From NCBI GenBank assembly GCA_010015655.1, contig ML976753.1, forward strand, positions 37,889 through 101,888: a DNA stretch of 64,000 nt, in the 5' to 3' direction. Each line of letters opens with the position of its first letter. The first letter of the stretch is position 1. Both the position numbers and the translations under genes were made by a program. The notes below the pieces were generated by a model. The model was not told the DNA's origin and did not search any database. It saw only the letters and a program-made list of their open reading frames with translations. The DNA comes from Bimuria novae-zelandiae CBS 107.79. Its lineage: Eukaryota > Ascomycota > Dothideomycetes > Pleosporales > Didymosphaeriaceae. Below, piece by piece: positions 52,940-64,000 of the stretch.

Positions 52940-54592
52940 CTACGACTCCGCAGGCGCACTAACCGGCACTCTCTCCACGCCCCTCACCCACCTCCGTCTC
53001 CTCCACTCCCCCTTCCGACTCGGCCTCGCCGTCTCCCATGCGCGCCGCAAAACCTCTCTCTCGCTGTCACTCCCCACGCCGCCCACACTCCGCTTCTGCA
53101 GCCTCGCTCTCTCTTTACCGCTCTTTCCGCTCTTCATGCTCATTTCCTTCTCCCGAATGTCCTCCAACTCCTCGTAGTGCAAATCTGTAACCCATCGCTC
53201 GCCCTCGATTTGCACCTCCACGCCCGTGACGCAGCGGTCCTCCACCCACTCGCGGGAGAGCAGGTCAAGCACCCACTTCTTGTCGCTCCAGCGCCAGCCG
53301 CGCGGCGGCTGTACATCCTCAAAGAAGGGTGTACCTTTGGGACGGTCGCCTGCGATGCGGGACGGCGCGAGGGGCGCATAAGGCGTAGGACTGAAGATGA
53401 AAGGCTCGTACTCACCGTCTGTATCGTGTAGCGGGCGATGCTGGAGTTCGAAGATTTCGACTTCGCGCCGATCGGGATCGGTCCCGAGCTCGATGTCTTT
53501 CGAAAGGTTTAGCAGGAAGGAACGCGCCTCGTGTTCTTTCTCGGAGAGCAGACGCGAGTTCTCCTCTGTGGCTAGGAGGCCCTGTACGGTGGGGTGACCG
53601 AGGACGGTGAGCGCGTACCCGATACCGAGGAATATGAAGCGCCAGGGGAGTAGATGTGCGGAGATGAAGAGAAGGACGGAGGTAAAGAGGAGAAGGATAT
53701 AGAGCGTGGAGCTGAGAGTTTCGTTGGAGAAGTTTGTGAGCGGGGTGATGAAGGAGACGATGGCGTCGTGGCCGCGGGAGAAGTCTTCCATGGCGTTTTG
53801 CAGGTCGCGCATGTTTCTGAAGAAGTCTTTGGACAGCTCGGGCGCGGGCTTGACTGTACGGGCTGCAGCCAGCGGCGGTCCGCCTAGGGGGTATAGATCG
53901 GTTGGGAGGTGAGTGGGTGGAGGAGGATGTCGCGCAAGGAAGGCGGGTACCATGATGAAGAAGAGGCAACACGCGAGAGGCAGGACAGCAACTAAGGTAG
54001 GATTGACGCATACGAAGGTATAGACGAAGAGGAAGGAGATGGTGTGCGTTGGTTGGCGCCAGGTAAACAGGCGGATTGCACGGTTTTGGGCGACAAAGGC
54101 AATACCTATCCGGGCGTTGAAGCGGCGGAAGTTGGAGGACATCTGGGGGAGGGAGAAGCCAGGTCGTTCGACATATTTTCTAGACCGACGGTCCTTTATC
54201 TGAGGCGTCGCAGCGTCATCGTCGAGATCTTGAGGAAGGACTGAGGAAAGGAGCCTGTGGCAGAGGGTTAGTCATGTGATATCAGAATCCCACTAGGTAC
54301 AATCCATATCCGGCCATATCCCACCTGTGCACGGATGGTGCGAATGACTGATGGGAGATAATTACATGGTGAACATCTTGTCGGAGAATCGACTTGGTGA
54401 CTCCGGCCGATCGAAGCTGTCGCCGAGGGACTGAAGCTTGTCCTTCAGCTTGCTTGCGGAGAGGTGGGTTCGCGCGTCGCTGCTCGGCGTCCTCGACGCT
54501 GACGGACGGGACTGGCTATCTGGATCGGTTACAGACACCACGGGGATGGGCGTGTCGCGGTTGACGAACGGGTCTGCCGCTTCGTTGCTCAT
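52940..54592 (-). CDS. Peroxisomal membrane peroxin, Pex24/Pex30-32 type with dysferlin domain
   Basis: Two exons, 54592-54366 and 54254-52940, 513 residues; 111 bp intron with CTAACCC branch. Seen: disordered Ser/Pro-rich start, then MLLSSVLPQDL, RPGFSLPQMSSNFRRFNARIGIAF (the conserved opening of the Pex24-type domain), a reticulon-like membrane region with two hydrophobic stretches (FLFVYTFVCVNPTLVAVLPL and LYILLLFTSVLLFI), and a C-terminal DysF part (GWRWSDKKWVLD...EWVEDRCVTGVEV...GERWVTDLHYE). In yeast the family sits at ER-peroxisome contacts and controls peroxisome number. Exact orthologue (Pex28-32) not resolved. The tail is basic and Ser-rich. Confidence 0.9.
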
Positions 54593-55809
54593 AATGGCGA
54601 AGTCTACGATAGTACTAGGCTCTGTTCGAGTGATGCACGGATGCACCGCCGCTGGTTTTTTTGGTTTGCGCACGCTGGATTCACATGTTGCTCGCAGCCA
54701 GAGCAACGTGTGAGATGTACCGCGACTCAGTATGTCAGTTGGCGTGGGACATGAAGGCTACAGTAGCTCCGCTTCAGATTGCTGTGGGCAGAGTTGGTGA
54801 CGACACGTGCAAGCCAAGGCAAGGCGTCGTCGGCACCGGCACTTTGGGCGTGTCGCTGCTTGTGATGTGCAGACGGGCGGCCCGTGTCCTCTCGCTTTTG
54901 CCTTCCCCTTTTCAGCTTTTCAGGGACCAGCAGTGACACCATCCCGTGGACGTGGGCGAGCAAAGAGGCTGCAGGGCGATACGGCTTCATGTTCTGTGCG
55001 TTCTGTGCTGCGCGAAGCTGGCTGAAACAGGCACACGCCCGCAAACCTGCGGCCGCCTCCGCACTCGGCTATCTGGCCATGCCGCTTGCGACGCTGACAG
55101 CGGCTCACCACGCGGACAGAGGGATGTTCCAAACTTCAGGGCATGTGCTGGGACGCCTACCAATAGTGTAGAATTTGAATTTGAAAGCGTGCGCCGGCGC
55201 CGTATCCGCGCGTGGAGGCCCTGGACGGCGGGCCATGCAGGCATCTGGTCGCACTGCGAGACATTGCGTGCATCTGAACAGCCGTCTGCGCGGGGCAGAG
55301 CGCTGGCATCGGCCCCGTCCGTCGCAGATTGAGATTCGCTGGCTTTGCTGGTTTTGTTGGTTTCCCGGGAGAATTGTTGTTTTGATATTATTGCGCACGG
55401 CTATTCGTCGAGTCGCGAGAGACGCTCGGTGTTTCTGGGCATCGACATATCGCAACCTAACCTTAACTGAATCGCCTGCAAACTACTGCTACTACCGCTA
55501 TCGAACTCTTTTCCTCCTATCTGCGACACCCTCTCTCCCCAGTGTGCTCGTGCGTGCTTGATGCCTTCCAAGGTTCGTCACAATCTGCAGGAGGACATCT
55601 AGCGCGACCTCCTGCTCCTTCCTCATCCCGGCTCACATCGAAATGCCCACCTCCGCATAGCCCGTGCTCCAAGCCTCGAGCTTGGAGAGCCGCCGAGCAG
55701 CGCGCAGTCCAAGCAGCAACCCATTGGAGAAGAAGTTCGGAGGCGTGAATTGAACTGGAGCATCAGTCAGCACGCCTGCTCACCGGCTGTCTGACGCCGT
55801 ACGTTGACC
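54593..55809. other. 1.2 kb divergent upstream region (peroxin and DYRK kinase)
   Basis: Promoters and probably a long leader for the kinase. Overlapping frames of 60-128 codons exist on both strands here; they contradict one another and have no motif. No repeat or RNA seen. Confidence 0.5.
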
Positions 55810-58800
55810 ATGGTAGCGCAGCCGGCCGCTCGAACCAGGATGGAGAGCAGCCTCCCTGTGCTCAGCAGGGCCAGCTCGGCAGAAGAGAGCAATGGCTCAG
55901 CGGGTGAGTGGTTCTCTGGGCCCGTGGACAAAGAAGCGCTGACCCGTGGTGCTTGTAGAGGGCCGTGTTCGCAAGTTCCAGCGAACGGGCGGGACTGACA
56001 CCCGCCGAAAATCGAGCGCGCCCACCAACGTCACGTCTGCACCGCGACCGCCGCCCGCAGAGAGCGGCACAAAGGGCAGCTCCAGCTTCCGCGGCAGGCG
56101 CCAGTCAGTGCGCGACCACAAAGTGCCGCTGGGCCCGCGCCCGTACGAGAAACAGAGGTGAGCGGGACATCACCACATATCGAGACTGGAAAACGCATGC
56201 TGATGGGCAAATTTGCTCGTGCAGGGTGACCAGTGATGCCAGCGTTGCATCCCACGGCCAGAACCACAGCCAGAGTCGCGCCTTCCCCGCTGCAACCGAC
56301 GCTGCTTCCCGCTTCAGCTTCGCCGCGACGGTGCACCCAGACGCGCCTGCTAATGCAGGCGAGCGCTTCGACTTCATCCCCGAGGTCACTTTTGACGACT
56401 TTGCAAACAGCCTCCAGTACGAGCCCGCCCTCAGCCACTTCCCGGCCCCGCCCGATTCATCGTCGCTCGCTCCATCCCACATGGCCCCCCAGTCACAGCA
56501 CCACTTCACCCCCTCGGCCCCAGGACCGCCCGCACAGCACGCTCCCTCATCCTTCACAGCCAGCACCGCGGAGACGCGCCCTGCCCGCAGCAGTTCGCTA
56601 ATACGCCGCTTCAGCCAATCGAGATCCAAGGGAGGACCTGCCAATGCACCGCCAGAGACATCGTCGATCCCACCGCCTACCACTAATATGTCAATACGCA
56701 CGCGTCGCCAGAGCCAATTTACTGCACCGCAACCACCAAACCCAGCCGGTCGAGCTCCGCGGAAGTCTGTAGGGCCGGGCATGCTCCCAACCCCTAATCT
56801 GGACAATCGACAGGACGTGCCGAAATTGGCGAGCGATAATGTGCAGACACGGGCAGGACGTACCTCATCGTTTGGACAGGGCAACCGTCGCGGGACGCTT
56901 CCGCCGAATCTGAATCTGGGCCCTGATCCCACGAGGGTTCCCAGTGCAACACGCGCAGCGAAGGCGAAGTCGCTGCACGCTGCACCACGACAGCAGTCGA
57001 CCATGTTGAATCCGTCTACAGCGTCGGATCACGCTTCAGGGCCAATGGCACAGTCACGGTCGCCAGCAAGGACAACAACGCGAACCCAAACGCCCTCCTC
57101 TTCATCGAGCAAACGGCAGTCTACAATGCACCACGTCAGCGGGTTAGGTGCGAGGACGATTAGCCCAACCGATGCACGGAGACTGAAGCGACTGTCCATG
57201 AATCCAAACCTACCTGGAGGGCCCGTCAGTCCTCCCACACCACAGGCTGAGTTTCCATTCGACGAGCGAATGTTCAATCAATCGCCTGGTATGATCTTTA
57301 GAAAGAGCGTGACACCATCCTCTGCAAGAGCCACGCCTGATCATAACCAAAACCGCAAGTCGTACGCTTCTGGCATCTCCATATCATCAAACTCAAGCCT
57401 TAATTCTCTGAGAGCCGGGAACGCCTCGCTCCAGCCGCGGGCCAACCCTACGTTGGCTGGATCTCGACTGCCCACTCCAAAAGCTAGGAATGTTCACAGC
57501 TCGGCTGGTGCAGAGGAAGAGGAGGAAGTGCCACCGGTGCCCGCTATTCCCAAAGCCTACGAATCTCCGAAGGATCCGGAAAACCAAAGTTTTTTCTTCT
57601 CAGCAGCCGCTGTGAAATCAAGTGTCGCGGTGAGACCTTCGCCTGAGCGTACGACGTCTGACGACATGGCATCTGCTCCTTCGCGACATACCCCGGCCCG
57701 AGCGCCTGATTCTGCGAAGACCGGTTCTGCGAAGCAAGAGAAGACTTCAATACGGCATCGAAGGGGACTGACTGTGGGTGCTGGTTCCGACCCCGACCAG
57801 AGTCCGGTCGTTCAGAACAACAAGAAGAACTTGCAGCCAGTACGACTGCCTCCGCTCAATCTCCTTCCTCTGGGCACGCCTTTCAACAACCGGATTTCAT
57901 CATTTCCCGCGCCTTCTGCTGAGTCATACGATCGTAACACGACACCACCTCCAAAGAGGGCCGCTAACAAAACACCGAGCACGCCAATGACCGCATCCAA
58001 AGCGAGCTTCTTCTCGCGCAGCAATAATCTGGATCAATATGATGGCAGCAAACACCTTCGTAGTAGTAGCTCTGCCTTCAACCTTAAAGCAGCCGACACT
58101 ACGTTGTCCAGTACGTCGACCATGCCTATACCAACCCTTAATCCCAAGCGGCAAACAGCAACACCCTTCTCTAGCAATTCTCTACCGAAGAACAGTGGCG
58201 ACTACGCTCAGCTATACTCCAGACCTTCTGGAGAGTATAAGCTAAGTGATACAGATGTAGAGATGCAGAACGTAAAGGTGCCAGGTCCACGTGCATTTCA
58301 CAAAGACACATCAGATTCGGCACAGACGTCGACATCAACAGAACCTGAAACCCCTAATTCTGGCTCGTCTTTAAGGCGTAAGCTCAGTCTGAGCGGCTGG
58401 CGGCGTGCCTCCTCGAAAGCTGCCACTCACAATTCACGCACTAACCAGGCGCGGAACCCATCCCAAAAGAGCGAAGATAAGGGCCCTCAACCCCTGAAGC
58501 ACGGCGATATGCCTCCTCCGAAGCTGCCCGCCTCGGCAACATGGAGTGGCTCAGTTGCTGCCATATCCAGTCCCACGCCTGCCACTCGTACCCGACCCTC
58601 GCTCGACTTTGGTCGTCGTAAGACGTCTACGGCCACGGCAGTCGCCAGTGATACCGAAGTTGAGAAGCAAGGTCACAAGTCGAACGGCAGTCTCGGCGTC
58701 CGCGCGACCTCTGGGTACTTGGAGCAACCAAATGGACAGCCTGTGCCGAAGTCGAACTCGTCCATTCTGACTCCTATGCAGAGGATGCTAGGGTCGAAGA

Positions 58801-60502
58801 GTTCTACTCACATGCTGAGATCGCGCAACCTTGACACCAACCTCGACCGAGATGACCTGATCGCTGACGAGGAAATGAAGAAGCTCGCATCTAAACGAAA
58901 AGACTTCGAGCATGCTGCTCGCGATGTGGATGAACTTCGAAAGAGAGCCCGCCCGCAGGAGCGCGTTACTGCTGCGCAAGCTCTTCAGATGGTGAGCCTG
59001 AACATCTTTGAAAGAGGCGAGATTATCGACTACAAGGAGATCTACTTCTGTGGAACCAAGAGTGCGAAGAAGCATGTTGGGGATTTGAACGCTACAACGG
59101 CAAACTTTGGGTATGATGACGATCGCGGCGATTATAACATCGTCCTGGGAGATCATCTGGCATACCGCTACGAGGTCGTGGACCTCCTTGGTAAGGGCAG
59201 TTTTGGACAGGTTGTGCGTTGCGTCGATCACAAGACTGGTGCACTGGTCGCTATCAAGATCATTCGTAACAAGAAGCGCTTCCATCAACAAGCATTAGTC
59301 GAGGTCAACATCCTGCAGAAGTTGCGGGAATGGGTAAGCCTTACCTCATTTTGCAGTTGCGTGAACATTGCTGACGATCGATACAGGATCCGGAGAACAA
59401 GCACAGCATGATCAACTTCACACAAAGTTTCTACTTCCGCGGACACCTCTGCATTTCAACAGAGCTTCTTGGCATGAACCTTTACGAGTTCATCAAAGCA
59501 TATGAGTTCAAGGGGTTCTCACTACGCCTCATTCGACGCTTCTGCAAGCAGATGCTCAACTCACTGGTGATGCTGAAGAGCAAGCGGGTCATTCATTGTG
59601 ATCTTAAGCCGGAGAACATCCTGCTTGCGCACCCGCTCCATTCCGAGATCAAGGTCATCGATTTTGGCTCTAGTTGCTTCGAGAACGAAAAGGTGTACAC
59701 GTATATTCAATCGCGCTTCTACCGGTCTCCCGAAGTCATTTTAGGTATGAGCTATGGACTTCCGATCGATATGTGGAGCTTGGGTTGCATCCTGGCCGAG
59801 CTCCTGACAGGGTATCCCATCTTCCCTGGTGAGAATGAGCAGGAGCAACTTGCATGCATCATGGAGATATTCGGCCCTCCAGAGAAACACCTGATCGAGA
59901 AGAGTAGCAGAAAGAAATTGTTTTTTGATTCCATGGGCAAGCCGCGGGTCACCGTTTCTACCAAAGGACGTCGACGCAGACCAAGTTCGAAGACACTGCA
60001 GCAAGCGCTCAAATGCGAGGACGAGGCATTCCTCGATTTCATCGCACGATGTCTTCGATGGGATCCAGAGAGGCGCATGAAGCCAGATGAAGCAATGCTT
60101 CATGAGTTCATTACCGGCGTTAAACGGGTAGCCAGACCTCGAGCACCAATCAACGGAGCTTCCAACGTGGCATCGCCTATCAAGCGTGTGCCTCCATCGC
60201 AGGCATCCGCACAACGAACACGACCTCTGCCAGAGCCGCCAGCCACTAGTTTCAAGAACGGCACCGCCGCGGCAACGGATCGCCACGTATCTGGCAGCTC
60301 CCCCATTAAGAGTGGGCCAAGTGGACCCAGGCGACACTCGACTGTCCAAGGAGCTCCGGTGGGCGCGGGTATCAAAAGGACGGTCAATGGGGCGCCAGCG
60401 CCAGCTACAAGCAACCTGCCCCGGGTTGCCCAGCGAAGCGTGTCCGGAAAAGCAGATCTAGCTTCCGCGGCAGCGATGGCCAGTTTGAAGTCCTCTCGTT
60501 GA
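55810..60502 (+). CDS. DYRK-family protein kinase (Pom1-like)
   Basis: Four exons, 55810-55903, 55959-56157, 56225-59333 and 59387-60502, give 1505 residues; introns 55, 67 and 53 bp. The start is the ATG in ACCATGGTA; more 5' exons cannot be excluded. About 1000 N-terminal residues are Ser/Pro/Arg-rich and disordered. A DYRK homology region (VTAAQALQMVSLNIFERGEI at ~1008-1030, with NFGYDDDRGDYN) precedes the kinase domain: GKGSFG near 1086, VAIK Lys near 1106, HCDLKPEN near 1204, DFGSSC, and the YTYIQSRFYRSPE activation loop with the autophosphorylated Tyr. Pom1 of fission yeast sets polarity and division plane and mitotic size; related kinases in moulds affect growth and septation. A low-complexity basic tail follows. 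Confidence 0.93.
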
Positions 60503-61919
60503 AATGCGGACATTACGAAAACGAATGCATTTATTTAGGAGTGAGGATATGACGGCTGGCACACAATTTCGTAATAATACTATTCTTGGGGGTATTTTTG
60601 GTTGGTTTGTTTGCATCCCATCAGGTTTCGCTTTTTACGCACGACGCTTATACCCCCGAAAACGTACGTCTCTGTTTCCGCCTAGTGCGCTATATTTCTG
60701 CGGCAATACGCATTGGATAGTTGGAAGGTTGCATGAGCGAGCGGCGGTGGAGTGTGGGCTCATCCTGTTGTATGTCGTGCATGCGGGCGCGCAGTTTAGA
60801 CATTAACATTATGTTGATCTGTACCTTAATGGGGGAGGGAATCTCGCCTCTTGTTGTTTGCAGGGTACCGCTGCGCTTTGAAATAAGGGCATAGAAACTA
60901 GTCATCGGCGTGAGGACGACGAGCGGAAATGGAAAGGTAAGGGATCGCATGATCCACGATCGTTTGTCTGAGTGGCATTCATATTGCCTTCTTCTACGCT
61001 ATGACGTGAGCATTGCACGTTGCGGGAAGGCCGCAAGTGTGGCAGCGTAATGTGTTATTGCAGTTGCTGTTCTGGATAGATATAACGCGCGAAGCGATGT
61101 CAGAAGTTCACTCTTGCAACTCGGAGACCGGACCCTGAGTTTGGTGTGCGCACGGGCCAAGGTTCGAGAAGTTTTGCTTTCTCGGAGCGAGCCAGAACCC
61201 CACCATCAGATAGCACCATGTTCCCTTTTTCTGTGTGGGGAGACGGGAGACGAGGCTATCCCATCACTAACGCATTGACTAACATTTCCATCTGAGGACC
61301 ACTAGCGGCGCAGCGGATCGCATTTCAAGGTGAGGCCGTCGGCTGGCGCAGGTGGGAGGAAACATGGTACCGGTGTTTTCAGGTGCTTCCAAGGCTCGCG
61401 GAGGGGAAGACGGCCGCGGATATGATAGTCGAGTTGAGAATTATTCATCCCGAAGTGTCCGTTTGCAGTTTGTCATCTCTGCTCATTCGACTTTGGGCGC
61501 AGTTGCCCTGCTTTGCACTCGTCCGGGCTGCCGCAGAGCTTGTTAGAGCGTGTTAGAGTTTGTTAGAAGCACTTTCTCTCCACGTCTCCGGCACACGCTA
61601 CACACTCTGTTCCATTTCTCCACCGGCCCTGAACATTGTTGAGCAGCAGCCTCCCTTGGGTCAGAGCCCCTAATTCTCTTCCGATTACGGCTGCTTTAAA
61701 AGCCCGTCTGTGCACGCCGGTGGCGACGACAGTCGGCTTTGTTCCAGGAAGTACCTCTACAGCCTCCGAGATTGCCATCACGCGACACCGAAATAAGCAC
61801 CTTGCTTGGCTACTCGGGTGGTTTAAACAGCGCGCCAGGCACAACTCCGATACTCGAGTTCCCTGGTGCTAACAGTGAATTAATTTTCAAGCGGCCGCTT
61901 TCGCCGCCTTCAGCCCATC
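60503..61919. other. 1.4 kb intergenic region
   Basis: Between the kinase stop and the dioxygenase start. It holds the dioxygenase promoter and short direct repeats (GTTAGAG at 61542-61567). No gene supported. Confidence 0.5.
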
Positions 61920-63494
61920 ATGATTCCCACGATTCCACGGTTGTCCGACTACGACATCTCGCCACAGAACGGCTTCTTGCCTTCGGAACTACCTTTAGAG
62001 ATACTGCCCGATGCGTACTATCAACCGTGGGAGACCGTTGCGCGTAACTTGCAGAGCCTCATCCTCGCCAAGCGTCTTCGCAAAATAATCGACGCGCTGC
62101 CCGTCCTATCGACCGAATTTCTTCTTACCGAGGCAGAATGGCGGAGAGCATATTCGATTCTGGGCTTCATGGCTCACGCCTACGTTTGGGGTGGTGACCA
62201 GCCTGCCGATGTAAGCCACGACTATCTGCCTGGGTATGCGAACCTCACTAATGCATCCTAGATCGTCCCGCCGTCCGTGTCGATCCCGTTCCTGCATATA
62301 TGTAAACATCTCGAACTACCACCAGTAGCCACGTATGCTGGTGTTTGTCTGTGGAATTGGCGACCGCTCTTCGATGGAGAGCCGGTGGGTTTGCTCGAGA
62401 ACCTCGCCACACACATGACCTTTACCGGTTCGCTGGACGAGTCGTGGTTCTACCTCATATCCGTGGCCATCGAAGCACGCGCCGGCCCAATCATTCCGAT
62501 GATGATAGAAGCCATCGGTGCAGCTCGTCAGGGCGACAGTAAGAAGGTCGTGGAGTGTCTCCGGGGCTTTGCAGAGCGGTTGGATGAGATAGGAGGGTTA
62601 CTTGAGAGGATGTACGAGAGCTGTGATCCTCACGTCTTCTATCACCGCATCCGCCCGTTCCTTGCAGGCGGTAAAAACATGAGAGATGCAGGGTTGCCCA
62701 ACGGGGTCATGTTCGACGACGGCACCGGAAAACAGCCATATGTCCAGTTTTCCGGCGGCAGCAATGCTCAGAGTTCCGTTATCCAGTTCTTCGACATCAT
62801 CCTCGGTGTCGAGCACCGCCGGACGGGCGAGAACCAATCGGACGGCTCAACCTCGAAGACCGCATCACCACAAGCTCCACCTAACGGTTTCCTATTAGAG
62901 ATGCGGCAGTACATGCCTGGACCACACCGACGGTTCCTTGAGCATGTCGAGCGTGTAGCTAACATCCGCGAATACGTCAACAGTCGTCGCCATGACCGCG
63001 CACTCGTGACTGCATATGACGCATGTCTAGCGATGCTACGAGCGCTACGTGACAAGCATATCCAGATCGTTTCGCGCTACATCATCATCAAATCAAGAGA
63101 ATCACGGTCCGCCTCACGATCGCTTTCCCCTAAGGAAGCAGCGACACAACGCCTCAACCTCGCGAACACGGTCCGACAGGGCAACAGCAAGAAGCTTCGC
63201 GGGACTGGTGGTACAGCTTTGATTCCTTTCTTGAAGCAGGCTCGCGACGAGACCGGAGAGCCAGCGATTGATGCTTGGGCTCGGCGATTGCTCAATAACG
63301 GCCCTGGGGGCGCCGGCCTGAGCGAAGGGGTGGCAATGCTTGGTAAGATGAAGGAGCACTTTACCGGAGAAGTCGAGGTTGTTGGTCTAGCGGGTACATG
63401 GAGTGTGGACGATAGTGAAGGAGGCGTAAGTTTAACCCATCACGATGATGAGAGCAGGAAAGGTGCTAACGAGATGTAGATCTGTCACTGGTAA
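61920..63494 (+). CDS. Indoleamine 2,3-dioxygenase
   Basis: Three exons, 61920-62210, 62262-63425 and 63480-63494, give 489 residues; introns 51 and 54 bp. The last 15 bp exon (ICHW-stop) is found from a good donor GTAAGT, a GCTAAC branch and a TAG acceptor. Family features: start ISPQNGFLPSELPLE, LTEAEWRRAYSILGFMAHAYVW, FTGSLDESWFYLISVAIEA, YVQFSGGSNAQSSVIQFFD, and the proximal haem ligand His325 in RRFLEHVERV. Haem enzyme that opens the indole ring of tryptophan, first step of the kynurenine route to NAD. Fungi often have two or three IDO forms differing in affinity; this form is not assignable. Confidence 0.95.
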
Positions 63495-64000
63495 ATATTT
63501 GACTGCGGAAGTGTTGTGGATACGAAATCCTGTAATTTCTATAGTTCTGCCCAACGCCTGGGCACAGCATGTGAGTAGACATGCAGATATGTTCGATGAA
63601 AAAGCCATCTCAGGCATCCCATTTGTGCATCGTACTCCACTGCACAAGGTACTACTCGGCTACATGGTCAAATGGCGCAGGCTTGCGCGAATAAATCTAC
63701 CCTCCGATTCAAAACAGCCTAGTATATCGCGTCATAGCATATGGGAGCAGCTTGATTTGAATGATTGTGGAATCTCATGACCGAAGGCTTCATGAGGGGT
63801 CCCCTTCAGCGCTGTCCAAAAGCATTGCTTCTATGCGCCTCGTGCATCATTCGCCCCGCTGCCGCTGCAAGTTCGCGAACGCGCTCAGGCGCGTCTGACG
63901 CAATGACGTCACTGTTCACATGAAGGCAACGCAACCCAAAGGCACTCAACAAAACAAAGCAGATATAAACCTCGCCCCCTACAGCCGCTCTACCTCAGTA
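63495..64000. other. Intergenic to window end
   Basis: About 500 bases after the dioxygenase gene. A frame overlapping 63445-63780 is out of phase with the gene and without motifs. Nothing recognised; a promoter of a gene outside the window may start here. Confidence 0.45.

Noticed and set aside
54727..55571. Several overlapping frames of 70-128 codons between the peroxin and the kinase gene
   Set aside because: They occupy both strands and several phases of one GC-rich stretch and share no known motif.
56105..57004. 299-codon minus-strand frame inside the DYRK kinase gene
   Set aside because: Antisense to the GC-rich disordered coding region; composition effect.

Overview
The window is nuclear DNA from a filamentous ascomycete (Pezizomycotina; Dothideomycetes is my guess, not shown). 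Genes are split by many 46-110 bp introns with GTAAGT-like donors, CTAAC/CTGAC branch points and YAG acceptors. Gene content is typical of moulds: a GH3 glucosidase, an IlvD/EDD dehydratase, a hydrolase-NACHT-ankyrin NLR and a DYRK kinase. Transposon relics are reduced to TpA-rich sequence in the way repeat-induced point mutation (RIP) does. I rebuilt exon structures by hand from splice signals and reading phase; each spliced CDS given closes in frame.

Layout. 1-350: decayed Tc1/mariner end. 689-7000: FAD-Rieske oxidoreductase, RidA protein, and a six-exon 944-residue coiled-coil/Cys-rich protein. 7793-10356: secreted GH3 beta-glucosidase. 10357-14155: gene-poor, with a solo LTR and a small secreted protein. 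14156-16267: wrecked kinase-like pseudogene. 16396-22221: putative sugar-acid catabolic group (SDR, IlvD/EDD dehydratase, Ldh2-type oxidoreductase) and a formate/nitrite transporter with a premature stop. 22548-25025: complete but RIP-mutated Fot1/pogo-type element with inverted repeats and TA target duplication, then a foldback element. 25538-29729: unusual hydrolase-ankyrin-CorA-like membrane protein. 30066-36748: mitochondrial GluRS, a farnesylation-type DnaJ, Lsm3 and a Ybp1/Alf4-family protein. 36749-38872: gene-free. 38873-43117: F-box/LRR-like protein and Tdp1 with two ubiquitin-interacting motifs. 43694-47413: NLR broken by two in-frame stops. 47633-50697: Elp2 and Urm1 head to head. 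50698-52509: small Cys-rich ORF, Pol III-like locus, second solo LTR. 52940-60502: Pex30-type peroxin and a Pom1-like DYRK kinase. 61920-63494: indoleamine 2,3-dioxygenase.

Functional links. Elp2 and Urm1 both serve modification of the tRNA wobble uridine and appear to share a 159 bp promoter. The SDR and dehydratase are also divergent over 195 bp, with the Ldh2-type gene beside them, as expected for a non-phosphorylative sugar-acid route. Two proteins carry an N-terminal alpha/beta-hydrolase-like region plus ankyrin repeats: one is an NLR, the other ends in a two-helix CorA-like membrane segment. They are the best candidates here for an undescribed signalling or cell-death system. Several genes (kinase, NLR, transporter) carry disabling C-to-T/G-to-A type changes, so gene decay is a theme of the window.
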